A stretch of DNA of 64,000 nt from Pelobates cultripes (taxonomy: Eukaryota; Chordata; Amphibia; Anura; Pelobatidae). Below, in pieces: positions 1-13,201 of the stretch. Each line of letters starts with the position of its first letter. Position 1 is the first letter of the stretch. Both the position numbers and the translations under genes were made by a program. Where the stretch lies: positions 245,699,798 to 245,763,797 of the forward strand of contig OW240917.1 in the NCBI GenBank assembly GCA_933207985.1, in the 5' to 3' direction. Under the pieces are notes generated by a model, which was not told the DNA's origin, ran no database searches, and worked only from the letters and a program-made list of their open reading frames with translations.

Positions 1-559
1 CTGAACGTTAAAAGCACTTTAGCATATTTTAATTTTCAAAGAGAACATGTCTTCTGATGTTTCCTCTGGGTGAAGCAGTGTTGGGGAGGTCTGTGGATTT
101 ACTGTTCTATATTCTTGGCTACCTCCAAACTTCAGTCGACTTGTAAACATTGCTGATAATGATGTTGCCATGAAAACCACACGCCAGCCTGTAAAATGCA
201 GAGTTCGATAGGTTTCACCAGCCACTACCAAAACAACGTGAGGAAGGAGAACATTTGAAGATCAAAAAAATAAATCTGTGTTATCAAAACATTTTCTTTA
301 GAAGCAGAAAATACTTCAAAGGAAAACTATAACAAAACTGTAATCCTAATGTTTTAGTGTCCCTCGATCAATTTCTTCGGGTTCCACCACCACCACCACC
401 ATCATCCAGCGATTTTTATGGTTCAAAACCATTTTTGCACTTACCTGTTTCCACTGCTGAGGTCCCTCTGCACCGAATTATTCTCGTCCTCCAGTGACAT
501 CATGCCAATGGTGGGGAAGTTAATGCGCATCCTCTTGAATTAATCCTTTCCTATGGTGA

Positions 560-786
560 TCCTTTCCTATTTAGAAGACATTCAACGTCCTCATGCAGAG
601 TGTGAGGACGTAAAACATCATTTACTGGAGTTAAACTCTGTGAGAATGCAGGAAACGCCTCTAGGTTGTATGGAATCCAGGAAGATAAACATTGCAGCTT
701 CTCTGCAGGGATAAGAGTATGGGGACAGTGCACCCAGACCACTTCAATGAGATGAAGTGATCTAGGTGCCTACAGTGTCCCTTTAG
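560..786. mobile_element. Degenerate T2-like MITE fragment
   Basis: The right end reads CCTACAGTGTCCCTTTAG, which resembles the inverted end TTAAAGGGACACT of the MITEs at 13.2 and 34.9 kb. Just inside lies the small palindrome around 'cccagaccacttc' that the other copies share. The terminal TTAA has become TTAG and the left end is not recognisable. Confidence 0.45.
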
Positions 787-1039
787 TGAACTCAATACTT
801 TAGAATATTGGCCACAGTACATATTTTAGTAATAGTGTTTATCTACATTGGTGTAAATCTTCATAATATTCCAATCTCTTGAATATTGTTCTCCGTTACT
901 TTATGATATTTTGATTTATTTTAGATATTTTATTTCAGCCTGTCTAGTATTTAAGGGACGATGTAGACACTATAAACATTTAATCTCATTAAATTGGTTA
1001 TATTGCTTGGAGTCCCCTGGCATTGTCCCTCCATTCACA

Positions 1040-1362
1040 TGTCCCCCAACTGTCAAATATTTGGGTGCTCTCCCACCGTCCTGCTTTAGGTCCCTGGTGT
1101 TCCCGGGCAGCACAGTGCGAGCACATCATCAGACGTGCTTGTGCCGTGCAGTGGACACTAGGACCATGCCAGGAACACTTCGGAGGCGCTGTTTATGTGG
1201 TCCTGATAGCTGGGGACCGGATAGGCTGCTCCACAGGTGGTGGACCCACCACTTTTTGGATGAGACTGCCCTCTCCCAGGCATTGTGGGCGTTGCTAACG
1301 ATGCACCTCTCATCGCTGGTGATGCCCTCTCCAAACTCCACCCACCTTTCCTGATTTACAGA
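1040..1362. repeat. Dispersed repeat family B, copy 1
   Basis: This segment shares blocks with 49145-49440, for example 'gcagcacag', 'gcgagcacatcatcagacg' against 'gagcgcatcattagacg', and 'tgcttgtgc'. A reverse-oriented relative of its outer part lies at 35205-35420. It is GC-richer than its surroundings. The 147-residue open frame over it is probably chance. Family unknown. Confidence 0.5.
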
Positions 1363-1479
1363 CGGGACATGTTAGGAGGCATGCATTCAGGGTTAAACCA
1401 TTTTTAAGAAATTTTACCGTAAATAAGGGTTCTTGGCTCACTCATAGCCTGGCCACTCCAGGGGGTGTGGTTAGGGCAG

Positions 1480-1766
1480 AGATTACACACTTTCTCCTAG
1501 CCATACCATTTCATACCGGCAATGGGAGCTGTATTCCGGAAAAGCAGCCAGCTGTCAATCCAAGCCAAACACAGACACTCATAGCTGCTCAAACTAATAC
1601 TAACTGATCAGCCCAAGGAGCACAGAGGTGGATGGGCTGATGGGGACTCTCGTTTTAGCATTAAAACATTGAAAATGGTTTAATGCTGAACAGAAGGATG
1701 GCGCTATGAAACCCCAACCACTATAACCACTTCAATAAGATGAAGGCGTCTATAATGTCCCTTTAA
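1480..1766. mobile_element. T2-like MITE fragment
   Basis: The right end is TATAATGTCCCTTTAA, with TTAA at 1763-1766, preceded by the family palindrome 'ccactataaccacttcaat'. The left end is eroded. Assigned to the TTAA-flanked T2-like group by similarity to better copies in this window. Confidence 0.5.
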
Positions 1767-2349
1767 GTCTTAGCCATCAAGGGTAAAAAAAATCTGAAAT
1801 CAGAAGATACAGACTGTTCGTTTAAACTAGAATCTTCAAGAACCGTAATCTGTCTCTCCCTATGCAGCTAGCTCAGGTGTCAGTTCCAAATGGAATGTTT
1901 TTGTAAGGGACTTCATTAATCTCTTATACATAAACCGTTTTATTTTCGCTAACTCTGTGTGTGTGTGTGCCCCCTTTGGTTTACGTCAACATTTAAATAT
2001 TCGCTTGGCTCTCAATGGGTTAAGTCAGCATTGAAATGAGTTTCTTGCACTTCCTATGGAAAAAAAATTATCTGTAAGCCGGACATAAACACAATTATCT
2101 GACCTGATATGAAACTTTTCCCCCCTCCAAACCTCCCGTTCCCTTTTCAGATCTAAACAGAGCAGGAAATCTGTTTTGTAAATTGTAGAACTGAAATGGT
2201 AAAAGTACGATTTCTCTACATGTTAGAATAGATCTCACCACAGCAGTATATTTCATGGGGTATGTCCTATGCTAATCAGCCTAGATGGCTAACAATGGCA
2301 AATTGTCACAAAGAATACTCACTATTGTTACTCAGGAAAGGTTTGGAAA

Positions 2350-2745
2350 TGCATACCTACCAAGTGTCTTGCTGTTCGAGGTACAGTCCTTCTTCGCACC
2401 CTGTTCCTATTATCCTCATTTTTTTTTTTTTTTTTAATATGGACTTTAGAATGCTGAGAGTGTCACAAAGATTCACATTAATACAGTGATGTGTATTACA
2501 GAGCTCCACGATAATACAATAACATACAGGAGTGTTATCACAGAGCTCCACAAAACTATACGTATTTGCATTTTGCATGAGTGCATCACAGAGCTCCACA
2601 ATAGGGATGTGTATTCTGTGTGAAGGTAATTCGGTAATATGCAGAGCTCCACAATCGGTCAGTTACGTGTACCGTAGATGAGCTCTCCAGTTTTAATACA
2701 CTCACACACACTGCGTGTTATTGTGTCACCAATCTCCACTGAAGG
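2350..2745 (+). repeat. Family C repeat with a decayed 48-bp tandem array
   Basis: The head (cataccta..caagtgtc..) resembles the head at 63002. It is followed by four copies of the core gagctccac at 2501, 2543, 2591 and 2644, spaced 42, 48 and 53 bp apart. The same core sits in the homogeneous 48-bp array at 63111-63602. I read this as an old, diverged copy of that repeat. Confidence 0.55.
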
Positions 2746-5226
2746 TAATGTGGTATAGAGTGTGATTATTTTGAGTCATTGTTGAGTAACGGTTTCTAGT
2801 CGCTGAAAATTTGGCTTTGGACTTATTTGGGAGTTTGTAATAAGTGAAATACAAGGCTTGGTTTTGCTCCTTCTTTTTGTTGTTGTTTTTTTTTTTTTTA
2901 GACCTTGGAATTGGCAATGCAACCAGAAAAGTGTAAAGCGCTTAAGAATAAAAATAGCCCACAAACCTAAATGTGACCAACGTACAACATAATAGTGGCA
3001 CTCACCAAAGTGACACCCAATACTAAATAAGTAGCGAGCTTTAACGTGTGTTTAACATCGAATCTTCAGATTACATTTTGAAAATAACATAAATGCACAC
3101 AGTCCACACTATCTGATATAAACACATACAAATAAAACTTGGGGAATGTCTGGGATAAAACTCACATTTACCAGAGCATTATCAACCCAGCCTCTGGGTT
3201 TGAAGAGTCCAACTTGAGAAGGATTATTCCCGCAACAGAATGGTTGAGCAGGGTAGGTATGGTATTCATAATTCTTCTATAGATATTGGAGACAAACAGA
3301 GAGGCCAGGAATCCTAACTGAACAGTATCCAAATTCGTTATTTAAAAAAACAAACCTGTAAAAACTCTTACTTTAATAGCAGTGGGTATTGCCAACAATG
3401 TACCCAAAATTTAGCAAGTGTAGCAGACACAAATGCCGATTCCAGTCAATTCTCTATGTTTATAAAATATTCGACGTGGCTGGCTGAACTTGCTATTTGG
3501 CGATACCTGTCCTGCTGAACCATCCTGTTGTGGGAATTATCGCTCTCAAGTTAAACTCTTCAAACCTAGAGCCTTAGAATATGTGAATTTAACAAAAGGA
3601 ACTAGAATGGAAGAGGAAAATAAAATGATGGAAGAAGTGCGGTTTAGGAAAAATATAATAAAATTTTTATATTTTATGGACATTAATAGGAGAACACAGG
3701 AAAAGTGCCAGAAAAACAGGCCGAACATTGTACACCGTACTTTTTATACATAATCCCCAACGTGTCACCTGGTTTGTGTTTATTTTTTGATGACGTTATA
3801 GAAATATTCAAGGGAGCAACGTGCTAAATTATTTCTGATTAGCTGTCAGAAAACGAACAAGCACAGATATGCCTATGCGTGTGGCGTGAGCTGTCGGAAT
3901 AATTGAATCCTTCGTTATTGATTTCACACGCACAGTCTGACGTGGTCAATCGAAGAAAGAAACCTCTAGCAAGTTCGATGTTTGAGTGACCACGCCTGAC
4001 GTGAATCCAAACTGATTTACTTTCTAACATCCAAGACATACAGCCCTTTAATCATCTTTTATTACATCCGTCCTGGAGGAAAGATGGGTGTGTTAAAATA
4101 AATATGTAATAAGAATGTATTCAAGAAGGATTAGAGAATAATCATTTTAGAAAGGAATTTGTCACGGAAAACGTTCCTATTTTCGTTTTGTACCTTTTTA
4201 GAATTTGCTCAGTAATAGAACACATTTGACAGATTTATTATTTTTATTCATTCCAAATTCTTTTTTCGAAAATCCATAGACCGTTTTCTGTGATCCATTA
4301 GCTGTACAGCGACAAAGACTATGTTGGTGCTTTTTAATAATAAATAATTATAATAGAACAAATACGAGCTAGATGCTGTTGACGCATCATTTTAGTTTCT
4401 ATGGCGATTGCTTTTAATGTAGACTTTTGCCCCTGTATTTCTTAAATTTTACCTTGCTAGACAAGTGAATATAAGACGTCATTTTGCAACTGTATAATCT
4501 AGTCTTACTTCATAAGTGCACAGCGCATGTGCACTGCAAACAAGTCCAATTGGGTAAAGTAAAGGTTATTCAATAACCTGTTCATTTTTTTAGGGCATAG
4601 CTAATTTTAGCAAATATTTATATTTCGGCTGGAAAGGAGTTGGCTTGCACAGTGTTTAATCTGTTATTTTGGTCTGAAGTTTACAAAGTTCTGATCAGTT
4701 TATGAAAGACCTTGATATTTATTATGCTGGAATTATGATGTTTTTAAAACAGAATTTTGTGCCGTCACTGCTGATCACATACTGCATAGATATCTTTTGT
4801 GGCACTGTAACGTACGAACTGCAGGGAAGGGAATTTCAAGGGCGTGATTTCATGATTTCAAATGAAATTCATTGCAGCGGTCAGATTTGTTTGAAAATCG
4901 CTCCAGTCTAACTGAACTCTAGACATAGAGTGCGAGTATCATTGGGTTTGAAAGTAATCCTAGGATAACTTCATTTTAAACGTTAACCATATGGTGGCAG
5001 AACGCTGTTGCCAACATAGCTGAAGTAACCAATTTTTCCTTTTTTTTTCTAAATAGTCATTTATTGTTACGAAGCAAGCTTTTGGTTGAATCTGCAGAAT
5101 TTGGGCGAATTCGGATATTTGTATCTGTGTTTCTGATCAGGATATTATTTCTAGTTATATCTTTTGTTCGAATAAAATGTATTTTTCCCCCCTGAAAACT
5201 GAATATTTTTACTTTACTTCTTACAG

Positions 5227-5331
5227 AAAGATCGCTTTTGTGTATATGAAGAATACTGCAGTAACCACGAGAAAGCCTTGAGATTACTAATGGAGCTTAA
5301 CAAGATCCAAGACATTCGCGCGTTTCTTTTG
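5227..5331 (+). CDS. prex1: prex1 exon, DH domain middle part (35 codons)
   Basis: This exon encodes a middle segment of the Dbl-homology domain of P-Rex1, the cytosolic GEF that loads GTP onto Rac when PIP3 and G-protein beta-gamma are present. The reading frame starts [18 protein letters not shown] and ends [11 protein letters not shown]. From memory this corresponds to roughly residues 140-174 of the human protein and matches PREX1 better than PREX2 (which has [15 protein letters not shown]). The acceptor is TTCTTACAG and the donor is TTG/GTATGT; both ends are in phase 0. Length is 105 nt with no stop in frame. The next exon follows after 2.2 kb on the same strand in a compatible phase. 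Confidence 0.93.
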
Positions 5332-5442
5332 GTATGTATTGTGTACTGGTTACTGTGTTTTTATAATGTGTCTTTAGATTATTTGCAATGTCATATCAGT
5401 GACATGTATCCTTTTATTATTATTTTTTTTCCCTTCAATTTA

Positions 5443-5784
5443 TTAAAGCAGCTCTGTCACCGCCTGGGGTCTTTGCATAATGTTTTGCAAAAATCCAGGA
5501 CGGTGAGATCGCTTCTGGGGGGTCTTGTGGCCATGGGAGAGGAAAGGGGGGGGGAAACTTACCTGTACCTTATGTGCGCCGCCAACCTTTTCCGTCTGCT
5601 CCACTTCAACTCCTGGCTCCCTAACCGCCAGAAACGAATGTCACTGGTGATGGTTGGAGAAATGACCAGCTTGACTGGGTGGAATTCCAGTGAAATACCG
5701 ACGCAGTCAATCTAAATACTTCATAAAGATTCAATCTTTTTAAAATGACACATTTTTGATATGGGGTTGATAGAGGTGCTTTAA
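5443..5784. mobile_element. T2-like MITE (342 bp) with TTAA ends
   Basis: The left end is TTAAAGCAGCTCTGTCAC. The right end, read on the other strand, is TTAAAGCACCTCTATCAA, which matches at 14 of 18 positions. The terminal TTAA on each side is the expected target duplication. The interior is GC-rich and has no credible protein. It begins only about 110 bp after the exon donor. Confidence 0.7.
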
Positions 5785-7029
5785 AGAACCTGCAAATATA
5801 CTTGCAGATATCGCTAAATGCCCGGTTCCAAGTTGTTTAAAGCACATGCTACGTAGTTTCATTCAGTTTTTTTCCAAATGTACGCAGTTACTGGAGTTCT
5901 CTCATCAGAGAGTGCATAAAAGCTACATAGTCCTTTCTCCTGCACACTCCTAATATGGAGATTGCTAGAACTTTAATTAGCAGAATTTATGGAGAGAAGG
6001 AACCTTCTTGCAACATAGTCTATGCAAGTATCACAGGTGATCAGTGTCCCATTAGGGTATACATGGTGTGCGGGCGTGTGTGTAATAAATAATAAATACA
6101 ATTTAATTGATTTTCTATCCCTCCTGGATGATATATATCAGAGTCTGAGTGTTCTGCGCAGTATCTTAGCTGTTCCTAGAACTGCACTCTTCTGGACAGC
6201 GATCTCAGATGTCCCACCTGGAATCTGTGGAAGCCACTGTCACAGCCCCGAGTGCTCCTATCACAACTGGGACTACTACTGCCTTCACCTTCCTCTTCTT
6301 TCAGTCCATGGTATTTGTCCACCTTCTGATGTTCCTTCTTCCTGATGTGATAGTCACTCCATATTGCCACATCTACCACCACTTCCGTTTTGCACACCTA
6401 TATATAATATCTGTATCTTGTATGAATGTATACCATGTGTTCTGGCTGCTGTATTGTTTTTAATAGACTTCTACGTCTTTGTGTTGGTGTATCTTTGTGT
6501 TTATCCTAATCCGCAGTGTCTGGGCCTTTTTTTGTGAGCGCGTTTGGTGGGTGCTGATGTAGAACTGGTGATTGGTTTGCCTTAAAGGAAAATCTATCGG
6601 CAAAAGATTAATTGTAATCCTATTGGTGTGAAAAGGCTTTCGATGATCCTATTTTAATGCCATGTAATAAATTCATTACGTGCTCGGATTGCCTTTAAAA
6701 TACCTTTCTTTGTGCTGAAGCCTGGGGATCAGCTGTTAATTCATCTAGAAGTCAATCTCAGAATCACATTGTAACACTTTACAAACATTAGATGCATTCA
6801 TTCACAGAGCAATGTTTTAGAAACTGCCCTTTCCATTAAGTTAATTAAAGCCATGCGACTCATCATACATATTGAGTTTCTGTCGTTGTGAACTAGATTA
6901 TCTAAAAAAAATAACAAAATAAACACAACCCTCACTGTTCTGATAATTGCTACTTAGAAAACCTGGAACATTAAAATTGAAATTTACTTTTGGAAAAACA
7001 AATTGTATTGCAGATCTTAGAAGGTTTTA

Positions 7030-7330
7030 AAATATATATTATGCAGTTAATTCCTTTTGCCGGTATATCTAAAAACAGCTTGCAAAAGCTGCAGATCTGC
7101 TGCCTTTGCAAGCCCTCCCCTTCTAACATCGCCCAGACTTTCGGTGGCTGTCCAATCACAGACTTCACAATGTAGCTCAATGAGAAATCTTTACACGGCA
7201 GGTGCACTGGGCAATTGCTGCCTCTTGAGTCTAGTTCCACTGAGCTAACCAAACCAGGAAGTGACCGGACCAATTATCCGATAATTTATAAAAGTGGCAA
7301 TTTCTATTGAAATCTGATCACTTTTTGTGA
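7030..7330 (-). mobile_element. T2-like MITE, family D copy (inverted relative to 36980-37393)
   Basis: Blocks such as 'cttgcaaaagctgcag', 'agccctccccttctaa', 'ggctgtccaatcacagac' and 'aaccaaaccaggaagt' recur in reverse complement at 36980-37393. That copy ends in ACTGTCCCTTTAA. The ends of this copy are poorly defined. Confidence 0.55.
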
Positions 7331-7532
7331 AATGGAAAAAAGAGGACACACACATAAAGCACTTAAGCTAAAGTTCTTATTTGTTGTGAGTGTTCTTTAC
7401 ACGCCTTATTAAAAAAGCTGATCAATGTTGTCTGCAACAGATACAAATGATGGAGTTTGTGTTATGTTGTGTATATATATATCGTAATAATGAAGCCTCT
7501 GGTAATAAAGGTTATTTTGTGTCTGGTTGCAG

Positions 7533-7634
7533 AGTTGCATGCTGCTCGGAGGAAGAAAGACTACGGACATTCCTCTTGAAGGTTATCTCCTCACTCCCAT
7601 CCAGAGGATTTGCAAGTATCCACTTCTCCTCAAG
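7533..7634 (+). CDS. prex1: prex1 exon, DH domain CR3 segment (34 codons)
   Basis: Encodes the next part of the Rac-GEF catalytic domain. It includes the most conserved DH signature, [13 protein letters not shown], whose helix contacts the switch regions of Rac in DH-GTPase complexes (family knowledge). The frame starts [17 protein letters not shown]. The acceptor is GGTTGCAG, the donor AAG/GTACTT, and both ends are phase 0 over 102 nt. The catalytic-face residues of the CR3 segment look intact, so this is not a pseudogene exon. A 9-kb intron follows. Confidence 0.95.
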
Positions 7635-7773
7635 GTACTTTTGAAATGAGCATTCTTTACTTCCTTCTACTGTATAATTATTTTTAGACCTCCCTAAAAG
7701 CTTGTAGGATGTGTGCAAAGAGCCATCAGTGGCAGTAAACCTATGTACAATTCCTGTCTTTTTAGGCACATTT

Positions 7774-8130
7774 TTAAAGGGATACTCAAGGCACCAACAC
7801 AACTTCAGCTTAATGATGTGATTTTTGGAGTATAGTTATTGCCCCTGCAGTCTCACTGTTCAATTCTCTGCCATTTAGGAGTTAAATCACTTGTCTTTCA
7901 GTTTATACAGCCCTAGCCACATCTCTCCTGGCTGTGACTCTCTCAGCCTACATGGGGAAAAAAAAAAAATTAATTTTCAATTATATCGTACAGCACAGTG
8001 TGTTTACTTCAGACATGTTTGCATCTTAGTTAACCTTGAATTACATACAGGAGTCTCCTGCAGGCTATTAGGTGAGCAGGAGATAGGAATTCTAAATGAT
8101 ACAGATTTTGCAATAAAGTGTAAACATTAG
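7774..8130. mobile_element. Half copy of a T2-like palindromic MITE
   Basis: Starts TTAAAGGGATACTCAAG. It then shares 'caattctctgcc', 'ttatacagccctag', 'ctcctggctgtgac' and 'acagcacagtgtgtt' with the fuller copy at 15598-16140. The second arm is missing or too eroded to place. Confidence 0.55.
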
Positions 8131-11100
8131 ATCTCTTACAGTGTAATGGGTCACAGTTATTCTCTCAATTGACGAGCAGTTCTATGTGTGGGGCTGGTTA
8201 GTCCCGGCCTTACAAAAATGGATTCCTGGAGCTCAGGTGAGAGGTGCACCATCAAGTCATAGTTATCCTCCACCAATTTTGGTGTGCAGAATAGGTCCAG
8301 GTGATCTCCAGAGTCCCCAACTTTGTCTGGGGGAAAGAGTAAGCACCCTGAGCCCTAATACCCCCTTACCTCAATGACAATATCCCTTTTTTTAATTATC
8401 TAGGGGTTCTTGGGCAGGGCTAAGTGTATGTGGACTGAAGGCTGGCCTTCAAGACCCCCATGAGCCAGGGGCTTCCCATCACAATTCCCATCATCTTCCA
8501 CCAGCCAGATACTGCACTATGACCCTACTTTAAGTATAAACACAGCTTGATCGATCCAGAGAGCACCTACCTTACGTATGTCCAGACAACTTGCATGCTA
8601 ACCAGACACGTTCTATCTAAAATCCGTTCCTAAACAGAGTTTATCCAGCAAACTAAATCAAGTAGATTTGGATTGGAACAACGATTAGGAAAATAACAAT
8701 TCTTAAAAATATATCTTTGGAAATGAGTTTTGGTTTCCATTTTAAAATTAACTAATTCCTTCTTTTTTTTACAATTCCTTTTTTGTGCTAAATATGACCG
8801 CTCTGCAGCTGTGTTTATTAAAGGAGGTAGTTTGAAATAATAAAATATGCGTATAGGTTATTAATCGTTAATGGATTTGCAGCATTTTCTTTCAATTAGT
8901 TTTGCTAAAGAAGAGTATCTGAAAGTTTTATGTTCAAATTCAACAGAAAGTAGAAACACATTGCACATTATACAGTGATTAAAATGAATTTTTATGATTT
9001 TTCCTTTTTGCCGAGAGTTCAAAACAGACATATATCTGATTTTGTGCTATCATTTTATTATTTTAAGGTTTTTTTGTTTTGTTTTGTTTTTCTTGTTGTT
9101 TATTGTCTACATATTCTAGCTTTTCAAAGCAGCCTCAAAGTGTCACAGAAACCCTTGGGAGATCCTTTTCACCAGTCCCAAGATGAAAGCTGAGGGCAGT
9201 ACTGAAAGTGATGGCATTTAAATTAAGGCTGCAGTCTGCACAGTGAGATTTCAATATCAACCTGACTTTCTGTAGCATTTTTGCCTACACTGTTTTTATT
9301 TAGATTTTTTTTTTTTTTTTACAAAATAATCCAGTTTTATTTTTAGAGAAATATCATTATTACCACCAATATATGAAATGTTTGACACATTTGTGTTCTG
9401 ATCTTCAATGCTTTGGAAGAATAAGGCAGTCAGGCATGTCAACCTATACAAATCGATCAAAATACACAGTAAGATACAAAATATCTGTGCAGCAATGTGA
9501 CCCTACAATATGATGCTATACAATTAGACTGCAAAATCTAATTAAATTAGGCTGTTTTATTATTATTTTTTTTTATAATTTCTTCCATACATAGGTTGCT
9601 TTTTAACTTTTTAAAAATAATTATTTCGACTTTTCAAAACCACATAAATATTTTGTTGACACAGTTGTGGTCAATGCCAGCAAATTTGGGTGATTCACAA
9701 TTTTTCCATTAATCAATGGATTCATTCATTGCCCACGTGGCAGGAACATAGTTAAACTCCACGTTACCAGCTATTTTATTTAATTTAATTTTTTTTACTG
9801 TAAAAAGTCAAGCACCTATTTAGAAATAATTACGAATGACACAGTCCACTCAAATCACTCATTCATTTCTCATAGATGAGATTATTTGGCCCCCAAAAAC
9901 CTGTACATGTTTGGGACCATCAGGTGCTTAGGCCTATTAACCATGGGGAGCAAAATGTTGGTATCCTAGATTAATAAAATATGTGTTAAATTACTCAATG
10001 AAGGCAAACAAGCAAGTCCGCAATGGTTTTTACTCTAAGTTTTATTCTATAAATAAAAGAAAAAAGAGTTTTTGAAGTTCAACACAACCTATACCCAAAC
10101 CTATGTAACTCCAATAAAAATTACAATTTATTGAAAAGAAAATAGGCTGCATACATGAGTGCTAAAAATATATAGTCAAAACAGAAATAGGGAAGGCAGC
10201 AAACCACTTTTTATTTGGTTACTGTTCGCCAAAGGCATAGAAAATCCATGAAGTGATTAGCAAACAAAAATAAAATTTCAACTAAAATGGGGTAACACAT
10301 AGCCACTAACCGTGGTCTTGGGAATTATTGTAACCACGTTCAAACATGTATCAATTTAATACCAAATGGTTTACCCAGTTGTGAATGTAAACATGACTCA
10401 CATACTACTTAATTGATAAATATTTAGGAAGGGCTATTTGACAATAAAAAGCTGCCTATAATGAGATAAAACTTGGATGGTAGTTAGATATCTGATTTAT
10501 TGATGGCCTTCTCATCACTGATCAACACGTAATCTACTATTCTACATTTTGATATTTGTTGCATTACTACAATATCTGGTATACAAGTAAATTCATTGAT
10601 CAAAATTTCTGGTGGTTGTTGGTGGGTAGGTCAATGAAACACCAATGAAACGTAAAAGTCAACTTAAACCTCAAAACAATTTTTACTATATTAATAGTTT
10701 CATCACATTTTGAGAGCTATTTTTTTGTTTTAATGAAGCATATTATATCCGTATAGAAAAATAAAACCCATCCCTACTTTAGTATATGCCAGGATCCTTT
10801 AGCCATATACATGCACCTTGGGTCAGACATTGTTTTAAAACGGAGTTAGTCTCTATGGTATTTCCTGTTTTACTCCCTGCACATAAACAAGGAAGACCAT
10901 AGAGATTGCCTGTTTTCAAACACAGTCTGACTCAATATGCATGTGCATTCAAATTCAGTAGAGTTGCAATATGGCCTAAATTTGAGCCCATCAGATGTTT
11001 GGGTGAATTCCATATTTTCAAAGCGCCAAATGGATTTATAACTGGGCAAATGATTAGCGCAATGGCCAAACATGTTTGTCATATATTAAGGGTAACGATG

Positions 11101-12049
11101 AGTTTTTCATATACTTTTTTAAATTAATTTTTTCTATTTCCTTTCAAAACTTGATGAATGGATTATTAAATAAAAAATTATTATTGAGCTGACATTTGTC
11201 CTTTAAGTATAATTCCCTTAGATGTCTTCAAAAATTTAGAGTCAGACAGTTGTCAGATAATGTACCTAGATCTCTCTGTGCACTCAGATGTCATTTAGAT
11301 TTATTAAAACGAAGCTGAGAAAACAAGTTTCAAAGTTTGAATTGGTCATTGGCCACGAGAGAACAACTCAGGAATCCTAATATTCTTCCGTAGATGACTA
11401 CTTTCTCATCATAAATCTGTTGCCAGCAAATTCAATGAATTAAGTACGTTGGAAGCTTGTCAGTAATGTTATACACTGTCTGCATAGGTCTTCTGTAATA
11501 TATGGACATAAAGACAAGGATTTCATTTCTCCTCTCTTTCAAATAAATAGAATGTGGGCCTCTATCTTTTGTGCTCAAATCATATAACATGAAGTCCTCC
11601 TTCTGGCTATTTTCAGTGGCTTTTTGGAGCTCCAGCTCGGGTCAAGCTGCGTTTCGGCAAATTTCTGTGCAGAGAAGCAAGCAACAGATCGACATTGCCC
11701 TGTTATGCTGAAAGGGTTTAAAGTCTGTGCGCTTTAAAAGTTTTTAATACAAAAGACTGGTATTTTTTATTTTTATTTTTTATTTTTATGTTCCAAGGCT
11801 GAGATTTGTATAAAATAGATTCATAGAATTAGTCTGTTTATTGGAAGCATTTCTTAGTTTGTCTTAACTGTATTCCCTTTTATGTCATTATGCAAGATTA
11901 AGGTGTTTTTGAAAGAACGAACTCAGCCTATCACCCCCAGCCAATGCTTGCATTCCTGCTCTCCTGTTGATGGCAAAGCAGAGGAGGCAGAAGACACCAC
12001 AGTCAGGGGCCTAGGGAACAACTTCATTGTTAAACAATGCGAAAACTGT

Positions 12050-12127
12050 TTAACCCCTTAAGGACCAAACTTCTGGAATAAAAGGGAATCCTGACATGTC
12101 ACACATCATGTGTCCTTAAGCAGTTAA
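12050..12127. mobile_element. 78-bp MITE of the TTAACCCCTTAAGGAC family
   Basis: Starts TTAACCCCTTAAGGACC and ends GTGTCCTTAAGCAGTTAA, so the ends are inverted repeats with TTAA at both tips. The interior 'ggaataaaagggaatc' is found in reverse complement at 52772-52851, an inverted copy of the same element. Confidence 0.75.
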
Positions 12128-12215
12128 CACCTTTAAGTAAGAGGGTGCTAAGGGACTCTAGCCCCAAAACGACTTCATTGTGACAAAGTTGTTTTGAGAG
12201 TAGGGCGTTCAGATT
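12128..12215. mobile_element. T2-like MITE fragment
   Basis: Carries 'agggactctagccccaaaacgacttcattgtgacaaagttgttttg' in pieces that match the inner palindrome of the 15.6-kb MITE family. It abuts the 78-bp MITE directly. Ends not defined. Confidence 0.35.
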
Positions 12216-13201
12216 GGATTAATAATATGCATCATGTATTATTAATTTGTTCCTTTATAGATTAGATTTTTTTTTTTTTTTTACAAATCATATGACTAAA
12301 ATGATATCCTCGCATTTTTCAAAAAAATTACAACAAAGTTAATATGAGTATTTCATAAAGATTCATTTCATAAAGATCTTGATAAAATACTCATTTGACA
12401 GTGCCGCGTTAAGCCAAAGTGGTTGTGCTCCTTAGACTTGCCCTGTAAATGTAGAAATCCATACTTGAAACTGGTCGCCTCCATCTTGACTCAAACATTG
12501 AAACCTGGCAGTCAACTCAGAGAAAGTAAATATACAAAAGAAGAAATTAAACAATGTTTCTATTTCTCCTCTACATTTGCATCGAGTGCCCTGCTGTGCC
12601 GGGACTGAAATTGATTGTGGTATAATTTGCTACATCATTAAAATAGATTTAAAAGAAAATGAAGAAGGGCTTAAGGATGTGTAAAAACATTATCATTTTG
12701 ATAAGGAGCACTGGATAAAATTAAAAGTTACTCGAGTTATAACTTTTGAACTGTCTAGCATGTCTTTAAGCTTCTAATTTATCTTTGTGTGTGTTAAACT
12801 TTGCTGCTTTGACTGTATTGGCACTCTGTGCCATGAAAAGGTCTTTCAGCCTGCAAACTGTGCACGATACCCTAAAGCCCTGGATGTAATTGTAAATACT
12901 ATTAAAGCTGCCGCTATAAGGCCTCTGTGTGTGGGGAATGACCTGCCTGTGACACAGACAGAATTCTGCGTCTCCCAGTGATTAGTCCTCACTCAGTGAT
13001 GTCATCGTTGCAGACAATGAATCCCAATTAAAAGCACATGTTGGGAATCCGTGACAGTGGAACGTAAAATGAAGAAAAAAATAAATCATGGCTTTAACCG
13101 AGAGCAGAATACATGGATCTCTGTAGGCATATTACTGTGACGGGAAGAGTTAAAGTTGTAGTACAAGGGCTGTTTAGGATTGAGTCAGGAGTAGATTTGA
13201 G

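Larger units (their letters stand above)
1..5226 (+). other. prex1 intron upstream of the first visible exon
   Basis: No coding exon was recognised here. The stretch ends in a good acceptor (TTCTTACAG) at 5226. It carries degenerate MITE pieces (560-786, 1480-1766), a dispersed repeat (1040-1362), a short CCA run near 384-406 and a decayed tandem repeat (2350-2745). From about 2750 to 5226 I see only AT-rich sequence with homopolymer runs. The preceding prex1 exon must lie left of the window. Confidence 0.7.
5332..7532 (+). other. prex1 intron (2.2 kb)
   Basis: Contains a 342-bp MITE close to the donor (5443-5784) and a family D MITE copy (7030-7330). From 5785 to about 7030 I see nothing beyond AT-rich unique-looking sequence. 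Confidence 0.75.

Noticed and set aside
911..1354. 147-residue frame
   Set aside because: Covers a dispersed repeat (family B) that is not open in its second copy; no recognisable domain.
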